From Tritrichomonas foetus (lineage: Eukaryota > Parabasalia > Tritrichomonadida > Tritrichomonadidae), in the NCBI GenBank assembly GCA_001839685.1, contig MLAK01000827.1, positions 1 to 64,000 of the forward strand: a stretch of 64,000 nucleotides of DNA, written 5' to 3'. Positions 51,871-62,830 of the stretch are shown in pieces (positions within the stretch are counted from its first letter, which is position 1; each line of letters starts with the position of its first letter). The notes under the pieces were generated by a model, which ran no database searches, was not told the DNA's origin, and saw only the letters and a list, made by a program, of their open reading frames with translations. The translations under genes and the position numbers were made by a program.

Positions 51871-53387
51871 ATGAAATTGGATAACAAAGAATATATTTCA
51901 ACTTTTTCTAAAGTGTTTGAACTTTTTGTATATTCTTGTCTCATTGTAGAATTTCCTTTGAATATACACCATAATTATTTTTTTGTCGAAAAATTAGTAC
52001 TAAATATCATATACAATAATCTTGATTTCATTTTCATTGTTCTAAATATGTTTAACACCGGAACTTTTTCAGATAATTTAACAACAATTAATTTGAAAAA
52101 ATAGATAAAACATTCTTTTGTCTCAAAATAACTAAATAAAAAGTTAGAATTGTTTTCAAATTGCTTTTTATGTTTTTTATTTTTCAATTTTTTTGTGACG
52201 TGTTTCTAAAAGTACTTTAAAAAAGTTTCTTTCTTTCTGCCTTTTCTTTGAGATTCAAAATTCTAATCTTTCAATATTTTAAAAGCTTTCATGTCTTGAA
52301 ACATGGATTTCAAACAAATGAATAGAAATAAAATTATTGTATTCAATTTATTTCAATATATTTCACAATAAAACACAATTTTGGGAATATGTAATCTCGA
52401 ATTATCTGGATGAAAAAATGAGTTATCCAAAGTTTAAAGAAAATCTATAAATTTATTTCTACTTTGATATATATTTTAATAATAGAAAACGTTTATATAT
52501 TGTTGTTTAATAGATATTGGAACAATTAAAAAGAAAGAATTTTAGCCAAATTCATTTGGCTTGTATATTTTTAGTACGATTTCAAAAAAAATTATCAATT
52601 CACAACAACACAAAAATTAGGATTTACTGATGGGTGAAAACTTTTCTTTATTTTGTAGCTTCTTCAAGTAGAAGAGAAATATCTCGAGAAACAGATATAT
52701 TATGATACAAAAAAGAAATAAACGATGTTAATGATATGTGATATAAAAACTTTCCCGAACAAATAAATATAATTCAGTAATTCATGATGAAGTTTATAAT
52801 ATGATATTACAAAAATCATTTTTACATTGTGAATAGGGTAGTGTCATAAAAAAGAAGAAAAGAAACTGAATCAAAATAATTTTTTAAGAAAATGCAATTC
52901 TTTACAATTGGATACCCTAAGTAAAATGCTGACTCACATTAAACAGACAGAATTAAATATTTAGAAATCATAAATTTGACGATGAATGAATAATACCTTG
53001 CTCATAATATATGCATCAAAAAGATAATGGAACAGGTCTAAAATTAGTGAAATACGACATTTAGCAGCATATATAGTGATTCTTATAATTGGTACATGAG
53101 TTTGAATAGTGATTAAAGATTTCGATCAATCAATATAAAAAAAGTTTATGACGATATATTATAATAGATTTGTGATAAAAATTAGAATAGGTTTATACAT
53201 AATCTTAAAAAATTAAATGGAATTTGTTTTCAATTCTTAAAATATAATTATTTTTTTCCAAATAAAAAGATCTGATGTGATCAAAACGGTGATATAAAAT
53301 GTAAATCTTGAAAGACAATTCATGAAAAGAATGCGAAAATTAATTGTTCCCAATATTTAAACAAAAAAAAAAGAAAAAAGAAAAAAA
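51871..53387. other. Long intergenic region
   Basis: About 1.5 kb of very AT-rich sequence. Short open frames here look random. Apart from A runs just before the tRNA (its Pol III terminator on the other strand) I see nothing. Confidence 0.55.
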
Positions 53388-53459
53388 TGTCCCAGAGCGG
53401 AATCGAACCGCTGTCTGATCCGTGTCAAGGATCTATTCTAACCATTATACTACTGGGAC
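53388..53459 (-). tRNA. tRNA-Val (anticodon GAC)
   Basis: A complete 72-base cloverleaf on the minus strand. The acceptor GTCCCAG pairs fully with CTGGGAC and the discriminator is A. T8 and A9 are present and the D arm contains AATGGTTAG. The anticodon stem GATCC/GGATC is perfect, and its loop TTGACAC gives anticodon GAC, reading valine codons GUC and GUU. The T arm AGCGG-TTCGATT-CCGCT is perfect, and a T7 terminator follows. The body resembles eukaryotic tRNA-Val. Most eukaryotes use AAC (inosine) instead, so a GAC valine tRNA is unusual. There is no intron or gene break. Confidence 0.9.
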
Positions 53460-54043
53460 CGTTGTTCCTTTGAATCTGAGGCGAAGTTAAAAATCAAATT
53501 TATATAATCTATCAAATTTTTATTTCAACTTTGTCATCAGATTATAAACTGTAATATCAGCAACAAATGCAACAATTGAACAAAAAACAGAATACTATGA
53601 ATTACAAAAAACAGATTGAGAACGAGAGCCTCATGAACCTAATAACCGCTTTTATTCCGTTATTGAATATTTTACATTTATATTATCACCAATCTGTCAA
53701 CATTCAGAATTTCTTACTAGAAGTGCATAAAAATAATTAGAAATAGGAATATAATCAATGCTTGAGCAGAAGGGCCATATAAGACCAGAAATCCCACCAT
53801 CTATCAAATAATTCAACTCAGAAAATTCATATACAATTTAATAATCTTTTCAATATGACGAAAAATTCAAGTATCTTCAAATCATTTCATACATTTTCTA
53901 TAGTAGTGAAAAATAATTTCTATTTAATTGAGAACTGTACTTCAATGTTGAAAAAATGCATAACATTTTATTGTTGATGATTTTGAGGGAAATTAAAACA
54001 ATTTTCAGAGTAATGGTGAGCAAATTTCTGTTAATTGTGAAGA
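53460..54043. other. Intergenic spacer
   Basis: AT-rich. The string TTACTAGAAG at about 53715 resembles the motif before two other genes but lies 320 bases upstream of the next ATG. Confidence 0.5.
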
Positions 54044-57000
54044 ATGAGCCTGAGCGAGTTATTGTCCAATTTTCACAATTTATCAGTAACAAACCTTTCT
54101 CAGAATTACGACCAGGCTGACGAGATGCTGGTGGAAATATTAGGAAAGCTCAGGGGCGAAATTCCCGACTCAGAAATATTATACAAAGTTCCAGGCTCGC
54201 ATTTTTCTTTCGCCAATTCAGAAGCAACAATACAAAATATGACGCAATTATTTGATGACTTGTATTTAAAAAACGAAGAATATTCATTATCGCGAATCGA
54301 TTTAATCGCAAATATCGCTCTTCAGATCATTTCTTTCGATTTCCCGCATTTTTCAAAATATGTAATCGACAACAAAAACAGAATGCCAGACAGAATTAAA
54401 TATAAGATATATCAAGTGATCGTCGACTCAACATCCGGATTTTTATTGAATGCACCAATGTCACCTAGAAATAGATTTCCAGGTAGTAGTACCTCTCAGA
54501 ATTCAACAGAAATCAATAATAATAATGAAGATATAAATATGAATGGGACTAAATTCCAATTTTTTAATTTGGATTCACCTGATTTGAAAACTCCTTTTGG
54601 ACTTGCTTTGACCTCATTTCGTCAAGAAATCTGCAAAATTTTAATAAATGAAATAAATCAGATGCCAAATGAAATATATTCTGATGACCGTCCGACGGTT
54701 AATGTTCCCTCAATTCTTCCAACACTTTTGTCAACCATCATTCCACCTTATTTTCACGACAGTGATATTGGTTGTGGATTTCCAGGAAGACCCGAGGTTC
54801 TTTTTGCTATTACCAAACTTCAAAACCAAACCTGTTATGTTAAACGCCCGAAAAGACATCATGAAAATAGTGAAGTGATGAGTTCTTGGATCAAATTTTA
54901 TATTGACGTGTCTGGATTTGAATCTTCGAAATATGATGAAGAATTAGTTTTTGCTGAACCACAAACTATAGAGTTCTCACCAATTGTTGCTTTAATGAAG
55001 ATGTTTCCTGATGTCGCACCATCAATTGCTTTAACTAATGAAATGGATTTATTAGCAAAGCATGTAGTTTCTGGCATTTTAGGCCCAGATCCAATGTACG
55101 CCAGCTTTTTAATTGTTTGGACCCAAGTTATGTTGTATTTAATTCCTGATTTCTCGTTTGAATTATTTGATCATTTTTTCCATTCTATGAATCTATACCA
55201 TACTTTTTCAATGAATCAAAAGCATACATTTATTTTAGCAATTACACGATTCATTTCTATCTTATGTTGTCATTTTGAAAGGTATTTGAATCAGAAACAA
55301 ACAATTAGTATTCATTCTTTTGCAATGCTAAATTTATGCTCAATATCACCTGACATTCGTTATGAAGCATTAAAATTGTTACGCGTTTTATATCGTTTTG
55401 CAAATGACATGGAATCACCAATGAAATCAATTTTACATTTTTTTAATGAAGGTGAACCACTTATTCTTTCGAATTATTTGAGAGTTTTTCGTGATCATCC
55501 ATCAGTTTCTATGCAATCTAATCTTTTAATGCCTTCCGTTGAACCAACATTCATGGATTTGTTACTTTGTAAATGTAATTCACTTTGGCTTATTGCAATT
55601 TTAACTTTGGCACCTTTGGCAGCTGACTATTTAGATAATCAATCGCTTGATGATTTCAAACGTTTTGGTTTCAACTATATAAAAAAATTAATTAATTTTC
55701 CTGATGACAAGAATGCTAAAATTTCAATGATTTTGATTTTCACACTTTTGGGATCATGTGCAGACATTCCCATCGGCTTAGCAGATGAAGAATATTCTCA
55801 ACAGCAGATTGAACTTTCAGAAAGTATAATTTATGAAGGAATCCAAATATCTAAATACTTTACACATGATTTGTATCATAAATTGCATATAATGTTTCGG
55901 TCAGTGAATGTTTCAGCATTTCCTTATTTAATTTCACTTTGCAAAGATATTAATAATGTTAATATTTTGGTCTTAATTTTATATGCATTTGTAATGAATT
56001 CGAATTTTGATGTAATGATGCAGCATAATGATTTTCATACGGCATTTCTATCAATTTTTACAATTGTTACCAACAAACTTTTTGAAATGAACATTTTACA
56101 AAAAAATACTTTTTTTCAAAGTACACCATCACAAAATAAAACAATTAGTGAAAATGCAGTAATTATTTGCGATTATTTAATGGTCGTTTTATCTATTTTT
56201 AAGAATTATGAAATGAAATACCAAGAAGAGATTCATGGCCTTATTCCAATTCTTCCATTTGTTTTTAATACTGAATTACCAGTTTTGAAAAACATGTCAT
56301 TTTTATTTTCTCCTTTATTTAATCTTACTTTTTTTACACCAAATACTCCAATTGAAAAGCGTTTACATATTTTTGCAATTAATGCTTTTTCGGAACTTGT
56401 AGCATGCATTTCAATTCCAGATGATTCACTATTTTTAAATCTTCAATTTATTGAACAAATTCATTTCGTTTCTTTAGAATTACCTTCTATTATGACAAAT
56501 TTGATGGTTCATCACTTTAGTACACTTTTCCCACGGTTTCTTGATAGTGCTATGTCTCCTGGTGGCAAACAGTACTTTAATGCAATTAGCTCATTGTTTG
56601 CTCTTCATCCTGCTGAAGTTGAAATGCGGCCTAAAGAATACTTTATTAATACTTTATGGCCAAGTTGCGCTTCAGTTGAAACCAATCCAATAATTTCGGA
56701 GTATTTGCAAGTCATTTATGAAAATTGTGGTACTTTTATACTTTGTTGCTTGTTTTATTTAGTTGAACCAGAAAAAGAACTTTCTTATCGAGCTTTCCTT
56801 TTAATTGTTGTACTTTCTCCAATTCTATCATTGTATCATTTTAACGGTCGTTCGGATTATGTAAAACCGCTTTTTACTGCATTTTTACGTCTTGCCAATT
56901 TATATGGTCAGTCTATTTCTAATCTTCAAGTTGCAACAGTTACCGAATTGTCTGAAATTCTTTCACAGCATTTTTCTTTTTGTTTAGAACAGTTTCTTGA

Positions 57001-59545
57001 AGATGCACTTGACTTAATTCCACAATTTAATCAAGAAACTATTCATAATTCACTTTTTGTAATTACTCCATGGTTTAAACAAGTAATTTTCGATATGGAA
57101 AACCGTGTAATTTCAAAAGAAACTGAACTTATATTTATGCGGTTCTCTTGTTATTCATTTATTGATAAATTGCTGTCTGCAATTCCACAGGTTGATTTAC
57201 TCGATGTAAATTCAGCATCACTGAACATTTGGCGTGCACTTGTTATGGATGGTGACATTCCTAAAATAAATATTGTGCCCATATTAATTGCATTGATGAA
57301 TGCTGCTGAAAATTCATCAAATCATGCCGTTCTTTATCCTTTATTTAGATATTTATATAGATTACAGTCAAATACTGTCTCTGATTGTTTAACTTCATAT
57401 TTATCATTTTCTTATAATTTCTTTAGTTCACAAATGTATCCATCAGTTGAATCTAATTTCCGTCTATCTGATTATATTGGTGGTTATGATCAAGAAATTG
57501 ACGATTCTTCATCAGCAACAGCTTCAAAGGCCACAAATGTAATAATGTTTGTCATAACTGAGCTTCATACACTTGCCTCTGATACTGTTGTACCTTTGAT
57601 TCCTTATTTACCAATCATTTTTGCGTTTTCACTCGCTAATATTGATTTATATTTTGATAAAATTAATTTATTAACTTCAACTATTTTCACACAATTGAAA
57701 CCATTGATTGAAGATGACGTTCTTTCGATTTACAATGAAGCTTATAAAAATGTGAAATTCCTTTTAAAAACTGAAGATCTTTCTAAAATTAATAAAACAA
57801 AAATATTAAGAGGAAATGTGCCTTTGCCTGGAACCAATCTTACTAGAATATCTGGTTCATTTTCCAATCTATTCCTTTCTTATGATGAAGCTCTTTTAAA
57901 ACAATATGAAATGCAATTACTGCAATGGGCTCTTTGCTGTGGTGATTTAATGCGCGCTACAAATGCGTTATTTTGCTTACAAGGAAGTATTACATTATTT
58001 GATAATGAAGTTATTGGTTTATTTTCACGTGCATTATTTTCTGTCGCTGAATGTGCTGCATTTCTATATAATGAAAGACATGCCGATATTACTATTTATG
58101 CATATTATATGCGCGCTTTATTATTAACTTTAAAACCCATCGCGTTATATCATGCAAATAAAAATACATTATTTACCGTTTCTTCTATTATGTGGATTGC
58201 CATTGAATCCCTGAAATGTAACACACCTGATCTTTCATCAGTTTTTGAAGCTGCTCTTGAGTTATTTAATGTGTTTTTATATCATCCTGAATTATTTTCG
58301 TTAATTTCTTACAAAAAAGAATACACAGGTGGGCAATTCACGCCTGGTGTTTTTTGGAAATATCACGAACCTTGGGATGATAAATTTCATGGATGCTCAA
58401 GAAACATTTTAGAATTCACACCAAGAGAACATAATAATTCACATTGTTTGAATTTAGTTATAACGACGCTTAATCTTATGATACAAACTAATTTTTCTAC
58501 ATTATTTAGTGATTCACCACTTTGGTATTACACTGCATTGTTATCTCTTCTCCCATGGATGTGGACTGTAATTTTGACGGACTTCAACCAATTCATGTTT
58601 GACACTGAAAATGTAAAATTACTTGCAGATACACATGAATCATTAATGCAATTTCTAGAAGATCCAGAATTGGTTGAATCAATGTCAATTATTGTCGGAA
58701 ATGGTGTATTTGATCTTTATGAACATATGATTAAAATCACTAAAAGGACAATACTTTGCATGAATAAAGAAGATTTACCATCAATTGCAATTTTCTTCAC
58801 AAATTATGTGAAATTTGGACAATCCTTTGCCAAAATTCCACTTTATTCAATCGTCACTCAAATTTTGGAATTAGCACCTGAATATTCAATACATTTTGCA
58901 GATTTTATTGTATATGCTGATGCGGATTTAAATTCGTCACGTAGAATTTACATTGAATTGTTATTTGATAAATTCAAGAGAATTAAAGCAACTGAACGAA
59001 TTGAACGAACTTTTAGTTTTCCTTATTTAATTCTATATGATAGAATTGTTGCAATTCTAATACCACAAATGTATGAATTTGATACAACCGAACAAATTTT
59101 AACCAACTTTGATGAACTTAGGTCATTTCCACCACTTTTACCACGTGAACCAAACCTTTATTATAATACCAAATTCAATGAAATAGCAAAGTCTTTACGA
59201 ACATCAAAAATTGAGCCTTTTAATTCATGGAATGAAATTTTAACTAAAATGCACACATCACTTATTGATAATGATTTACTTCAAGAAAAGAAAATTCATA
59301 AAGTAAAGAGTTTGAAAGCAGACTTGATTTTGAAACAAGTTCTTGAAGAAATTCGTGAAGATAATAAAGATGTGCTCCCTCCAACTGATTATACACAAGA
59401 AATGGAAAATGAAGAATGCCACGAATATCAAGAACAGCTTCCTGATAATCCATATGAATTGATTATTTTGAAAGCAGAGATGTTTTTGCCAACAGTTGAA
59501 GATGCGAATTATGTTGGCGATGAATTGTTTGAACAAATATGCTAG
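54044..59545 (+). CDS. Furry/Tao3/Mor2-like cell-morphogenesis scaffold, 1833 residues
   Basis: A helical solenoid protein of 1833 residues without signal peptide or introns. Its C-terminal third has a segment around 1300-1370 (LLQWALCCGDLMRATNALF, then LLLTLKPIA) that resembles the Furry/Tao3/Mor2 family, where WALCC-type and EILLTL-type motifs stand at the same spacing. SPDIRYEALKLLRVL (about 430-445) also recalls Furry N-terminal repeats. These proteins are scaffolds for NDR/LATS kinases with Mob1 and control polarity and cytoskeleton; a cytosolic cortical place is likely. The residues around 140-175 are Asn/Ser-rich and disordered. It could be another HEAT giant, but this match is better than for the 1824-residue protein upstream. 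Confidence 0.6.
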   Translation: MSLSELLSNFHNLSVTNLSQNYDQADEMLVEILGKLRGEIPDSEILYKVPGSHFSFANSEATIQNMTQLFDDLYLKNEEYSLSRIDLIANIALQIISFDFPHFSKYVIDNKNRMPDRIKYKIYQVIVDSTSGFLLNAPMSPRNRFPGSSTSQNSTEINNNNEDINMNGTKFQFFNLDSPDLKTPFGLALTSFRQEICKILINEINQMPNEIYSDDRPTVNVPSILPTLLSTIIPPYFHDSDIGCGFPGRPEVLFAITKLQNQTCYVKRPKRHHENSEVMSSWIKFYIDVSGFESSKYDEELVFAEPQTIEFSPIVALMKMFPDVAPSIALTNEMDLLAKHVVSGILGPDPMYASFLIVWTQVMLYLIPDFSFELFDHFFHSMNLYHTFSMNQKHTFILAITRFISILCCHFERYLNQKQTISIHSFAMLNLCSISPDIRYEALKLLRVLYRFANDMESPMKSILHFFNEGEPLILSNYLRVFRDHPSVSMQSNLLMPSVEPTFMDLLLCKCNSLWLIAILTLAPLAADYLDNQSLDDFKRFGFNYIKKLINFPDDKNAKISMILIFTLLGSCADIPIGLADEEYSQQQIELSESIIYEGIQISKYFTHDLYHKLHIMFRSVNVSAFPYLISLCKDINNVNILVLILYAFVMNSNFDVMMQHNDFHTAFLSIFTIVTNKLFEMNILQKNTFFQSTPSQNKTISENAVIICDYLMVVLSIFKNYEMKYQEEIHGLIPILPFVFNTELPVLKNMSFLFSPLFNLTFFTPNTPIEKRLHIFAINAFSELVACISIPDDSLFLNLQFIEQIHFVSLELPSIMTNLMVHHFSTLFPRFLDSAMSPGGKQYFNAISSLFALHPAEVEMRPKEYFINTLWPSCASVETNPIISEYLQVIYENCGTFILCCLFYLVEPEKELSYRAFLLIVVLSPILSLYHFNGRSDYVKPLFTAFLRLANLYGQSISNLQVATVTELSEILSQHFSFCLEQFLEDALDLIPQFNQETIHNSLFVITPWFKQVIFDMENRVISKETELIFMRFSCYSFIDKLLSAIPQVDLLDVNSASLNIWRALVMDGDIPKINIVPILIALMNAAENSSNHAVLYPLFRYLYRLQSNTVSDCLTSYLSFSYNFFSSQMYPSVESNFRLSDYIGGYDQEIDDSSSATASKATNVIMFVITELHTLASDTVVPLIPYLPIIFAFSLANIDLYFDKINLLTSTIFTQLKPLIEDDVLSIYNEAYKNVKFLLKTEDLSKINKTKILRGNVPLPGTNLTRISGSFSNLFLSYDEALLKQYEMQLLQWALCCGDLMRATNALFCLQGSITLFDNEVIGLFSRALFSVAECAAFLYNERHADITIYAYYMRALLLTLKPIALYHANKNTLFTVSSIMWIAIESLKCNTPDLSSVFEAALELFNVFLYHPELFSLISYKKEYTGGQFTPGVFWKYHEPWDDKFHGCSRNILEFTPREHNNSHCLNLVITTLNLMIQTNFSTLFSDSPLWYYTALLSLLPWMWTVILTDFNQFMFDTENVKLLADTHESLMQFLEDPELVESMSIIVGNGVFDLYEHMIKITKRTILCMNKEDLPSIAIFFTNYVKFGQSFAKIPLYSIVTQILELAPEYSIHFADFIVYADADLNSSRRIYIELLFDKFKRIKATERIERTFSFPYLILYDRIVAILIPQMYEFDTTEQILTNFDELRSFPPLLPREPNLYYNTKFNEIAKSLRTSKIEPFNSWNEILTKMHTSLIDNDLLQEKKIHKVKSLKADLILKQVLEEIREDNKDVLPPTDYTQEMENEECHEYQEQLPDNPYELIILKAEMFLPTVEDANYVGDELFEQIC

Positions 59546-60012
59546 ACTAAATTGTACATGTATTCAATCTTTATTCCATGCTTTTATTTATTTATTATTT
59601 ACTTATTTATATATATTTAATATAATTTAATGCTTTCTTTATTTTAATGCTTCCTTTTTTAATTGATTGTTTTTAAATTCTATCTTGAATTAATCTATTT
59701 GTTCAAACGATATGAAGTTCTTCATTTCTCTACTATTTTTAACTGTCTTTTAGTTAGAAATTGTTAATTGTCATGATATGTCCTAAAACATATCCATTTT
59801 TGGTAATTGGGGAATTAGATGCATTCTAAAGAAATGTCATTCTGCTTTTCTTTCTGGATCAATCATTCATATAAATAAAAAGGAACATTTCATATCAATA
59901 ACTTCGAAAAATTCATATCACTGAAAATGACGAATTAGAAAACCAAGAAGAAAAAAACAAGAAGAAAAGAATTAGAGATCAATTACATGTAATAATAAAA
60001 TAAACATAAACA
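59546..60012. other. Convergent spacer
   Basis: AT-rich, with TTTA-type runs just after the stop (59580-59630). No gene seen. Confidence 0.55.
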
Positions 60013-61056
60013 TCACTGATAGGCCGCCATCTTCTTCCTTGCTGGCGATCCTGGCGAGTTCTTGGTTGCTGGTGCTGGCTTCCTTTTCTTCATTGGAGGG
60101 GATGAAACACTCTGGCTTCTTCGTGGTGACTCACTTAGGTTCCTAGTCTGTACTGTCTTTTTCTCAATGTTCAAGATTGCTGTAGTGATTACCAAATTAG
60201 CATCAACTTTCAAAATGGCGCCCTTGTTTTTGAATTCGTTGACATAATTAGGCGCAGAGAACACAGTGATTACCGACCTGTCTGGCGCGAATGGAAATTC
60301 AATTCCTTGCATGGCCATCTGATGTGCCCTGACCAGGACGGAAAATCGTGACTTCGCAAGAAACCTTTTGGCTGGATTCAGTCCCCAGACGTAAGTTACG
60401 CCTCTTTCGCTAGGCCCCCACTCTCTCGTCATTTTATCTGGATCGGACCATAGAAGATCGGCCAAGAGACCGGTTTCCGGAACGGTTATAGGTCTGGGTA
60501 TTGATTTGATTTGCTGTATTGATTCCAATTGCGGGGATAAACCGCCGTGAACGCAGAAAATTCGATTTGATATCACCGCCGCAATTGGAATCCATTCAAA
60601 AAGCTGGCAAAACTCTGTGTAAACTACTCGATTCTGCTTGGCTATGCATTCTGCAGCAAATCCGTATAATTCTGACATTTCTCGACATTCGTGATTCCCG
60701 CGAAGCATGTAAACGTTGTCTGGGTGGCGGAGTTTGAGCGCAAGAAGGAGGCAAATGACTTCGACGCTTTGAGGGCCTCTGTCGACGTAATCTCCGAGGA
60801 ATAAATATCGAGTTGCTGGAATCGGCGCATCTAAGGCAAAGAGGCGAATAAGATCAGAGAATTGTCCATGTATATCACCGCAGATGTTGAGCGGTGGCTT
60901 TAATTCAAGCAGAGTTGGCTCATTAGCAAAAACTGTTTTGGCCGAACGAATGAGGAAAAGAACATCAGTAGTTGGAATTCGAACACGAATGGATTTATTG
61001 TCCGTAAGCATTGCGATAATAGAATCAAGTCTCTCAATGTTTTCTTGTTCACCCAT
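60013..61056 (-). CDS. Ser/Thr protein phosphatase, PP1-type (PPP family)
   Basis: A 347-residue phosphatase with all metal-binding and catalytic motifs of the PPP family: GDIHG (60-64), GDYVDRG (88-94), RGNHE (119-123), HGGLSP (170-175) and SAPNY (about 270). The two-metal centre hydrolyses phosphoserine and phosphothreonine. Spacing and the LRGNHECREM-like stretch fit the PP1/PPZ branch. It differs from typical PP1 in the region after HGGLSP and in the tail: the last 45 residues are basic with several Ser-Pro sites (SESPRRS, NSPGSPARKK) and look like a nuclear localisation signal. PP1 partners are not in the window. Confidence 0.93.
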   Translation of the reverse strand: MGEQENIERLDSIIAMLTDNKSIRVRIPTTDVLFLIRSAKTVFANEPTLLELKPPLNICGDIHGQFSDLIRLFALDAPIPATRYLFLGDYVDRGPQSVEVICLLLALKLRHPDNVYMLRGNHECREMSELYGFAAECIAKQNRVVYTEFCQLFEWIPIAAVISNRIFCVHGGLSPQLESIQQIKSIPRPITVPETGLLADLLWSDPDKMTREWGPSERGVTYVWGLNPAKRFLAKSRFSVLVRAHQMAMQGIEFPFAPDRSVITVFSAPNYVNEFKNKGAILKVDANLVITTAILNIEKKTVQTRNLSESPRRSQSVSSPPMKKRKPAPATKNSPGSPARKKMAAYQ

Positions 61057-61876
61057 TCACAGATTTACTAGACTTGTGAAGTAAAAAATATAAATATTTC
61101 TTTTGAGCATATAAATAATTGAAAACATAACAATCAGACTATTTCAATTTATTCAATCGGATTCGCAATGAAATAAATCGAGTTTTTATAAGGAACCTAA
61201 TGACAATAATAGGTGATTCGTAAACGATTCTAATAGCGGTTTTATATCTATAATAGATTATCTAGAATTGATCATGAAGAAAAAGATTATTGATGTTTTT
61301 GAGATAATCCGCAAAAAAAATTTTTTATATTTTGATCGAATGGATTTAGAATTTTTTTTAAGTAATGAAAATGAGATGAAATCATATATAACCAATTGAA
61401 AAATCACGTGAAATGTCTCAAAAAGTTTACATCAACTGCAAATCTTTTTGAAAAAATTAAATGTGATCATAGAATTAATTTTAAACGTTTATACGGTTTT
61501 ATTCAACCAGATAAAAATCCCCAATTTTTGATAATTCATAGATAAAATTTATATCAACTTTTTGATTCGTTATTTGGCTGATAAATCAGGGGTTGATCAT
61601 TTAGATCTGAAAAAGTTCATTGACTGACTGAGAATAAGTTCGACATATTTCATTACAACCTCGTTATTATGCTCACTCATTTGTTCAGTGACGACTTGAT
61701 TAAGTAAATTGATGAAGGAAAATTATTTAAACTTGTTGGTATTGGGGACGAAAATCATGAAAATAATTCAATAATGACGGAGTTCACGCCAGCTCAGTTT
61801 TTAAATAACATTTCATTTTTCTGTTTTTTAAATAACATGTCAATCTTAAACGTATAAATTGTGAATCAACAAAAAA
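61057..61876. other. Divergent promoter spacer
   Basis: About 820 bases of AT-rich sequence. Short palindromic A8/T6 run at 61313-61326. No gene seen. Confidence 0.55.
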
Positions 61877-62461
61877 ATGGAAGGAATAGAAGATTCGTCC
61901 ATAATTCAACCAAAAAGAAAACAAACAGGAAAACGTCTTGGCGTTTTGGCAAACAAAAATCCCAGTCAAAACTCTCCTCAGAAAAAGGATTCATCAAAAA
62001 TGAAACAAATCAAATTAACCGACTTGTCTGGACCAGGAAATTCGCATTTCACATCAAAAACCGAATCATTTCCCCAAGTTTCAGGAAGTCCTTCTACTAA
62101 AATTGCGAATAACACTCAAGAGCAAATTACAATTGAAAATACCGAGATTAACGAAAATAAGGTAATTAGCACAAAAGAAACGAGCCAAAACAAATCAGAT
62201 GATAACTCCGAAAATACCAATTCGGAAAATGTTAATTCAGAAAAAAATGATAATTCAAATACTCCTGAAAAACTATCATTTTCGAAAAGAAATATTGTTT
62301 CAATTCTTGGTGGTCAATATGATAAGCACAACAAACTCATTCTTGCAGTAAAGCTCAAGACACCAGATAAAATTGTTTACACACCTTATACCGTTTTGAA
62401 GAGGAAGTCTCCTTCAATTTTATGTGAATTTTTTGAAAGCCACATTGTTTTTGATCAATGA
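61877..62461 (+). CDS. HP1-like protein with chromoshadow domain only
   Basis: A 194-residue protein from an ATG at 61877. Residues 1-137 are disordered, basic at the start and Asn/Ser/Glu-rich later. Residues 139-192 fit a chromoshadow domain: SILGGQYDKHNKLILAVKL as the first three strands, an SILCEFFESHIVF terminal helix and strand, and the correct spacing, as in HP1 (KIIGATD, FLMKWK, VIAFYEERLTW). The chromoshadow domain dimerises and binds PxVxL partners in heterochromatin. The N-terminal chromodomain that reads H3K9 methylation is absent, so this would be an adaptor rather than a reader. Domain assignment rests on pattern only. Confidence 0.6.
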   Translation: MEGIEDSSIIQPKRKQTGKRLGVLANKNPSQNSPQKKDSSKMKQIKLTDLSGPGNSHFTSKTESFPQVSGSPSTKIANNTQEQITIENTEINENKVISTKETSQNKSDDNSENTNSENVNSEKNDNSNTPEKLSFSKRNIVSILGGQYDKHNKLILAVKLKTPDKIVYTPYTVLKRKSPSILCEFFESHIVFDQ

Positions 62462-62830
62462 TATTATTCTGCCATTGTGGTTATTAGCATTCTTTCTGTC
62501 ATTTATAGAATAAATACATCATATGAGCATTTATTTTTCATATTATCAATAAATCTTTCTCCTAGTATAAAGCATTTTATTTTTCATGTTAGCACTGATA
62601 AAGGCTCTTTTAATTCATATAATTCTAATTCATATTCTTTTTATTCATATACTTCTGATTCATATTCTGTTAATTAATATACTTTTAATTCATATTCTTT
62701 TAATTAATATTCTTTATCTCATTGCTAATAATTCATAGTAACATGTAATAAGAATCAAAGAAGAAGTAAAAATTAATCTAACTCTATAAATTTTAATATA
62801 AAAACAAATAAAGAATACAATATATACTTA
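62462..62830. other. Convergent spacer with 15-bp tandem repeats
   Basis: Ordinary AT-rich sequence except for seven tandem copies of a 15-bp unit at 62614-62718, entered separately. Confidence 0.6.
62614..62718. repeat. 15-bp tandem repeat, seven copies
   Basis: Consensus TTCATATTCTTTTAA, with copies at 62614, 62629, 62644, 62659, 62674, 62689 and 62704 that differ in 1-5 positions. The array starts about 150 bases downstream of the chromoshadow gene. As the unit is a multiple of three it reads as repeated NS-Y-like codons in one frame, but there is no start codon for a gene. Confidence 0.85.
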
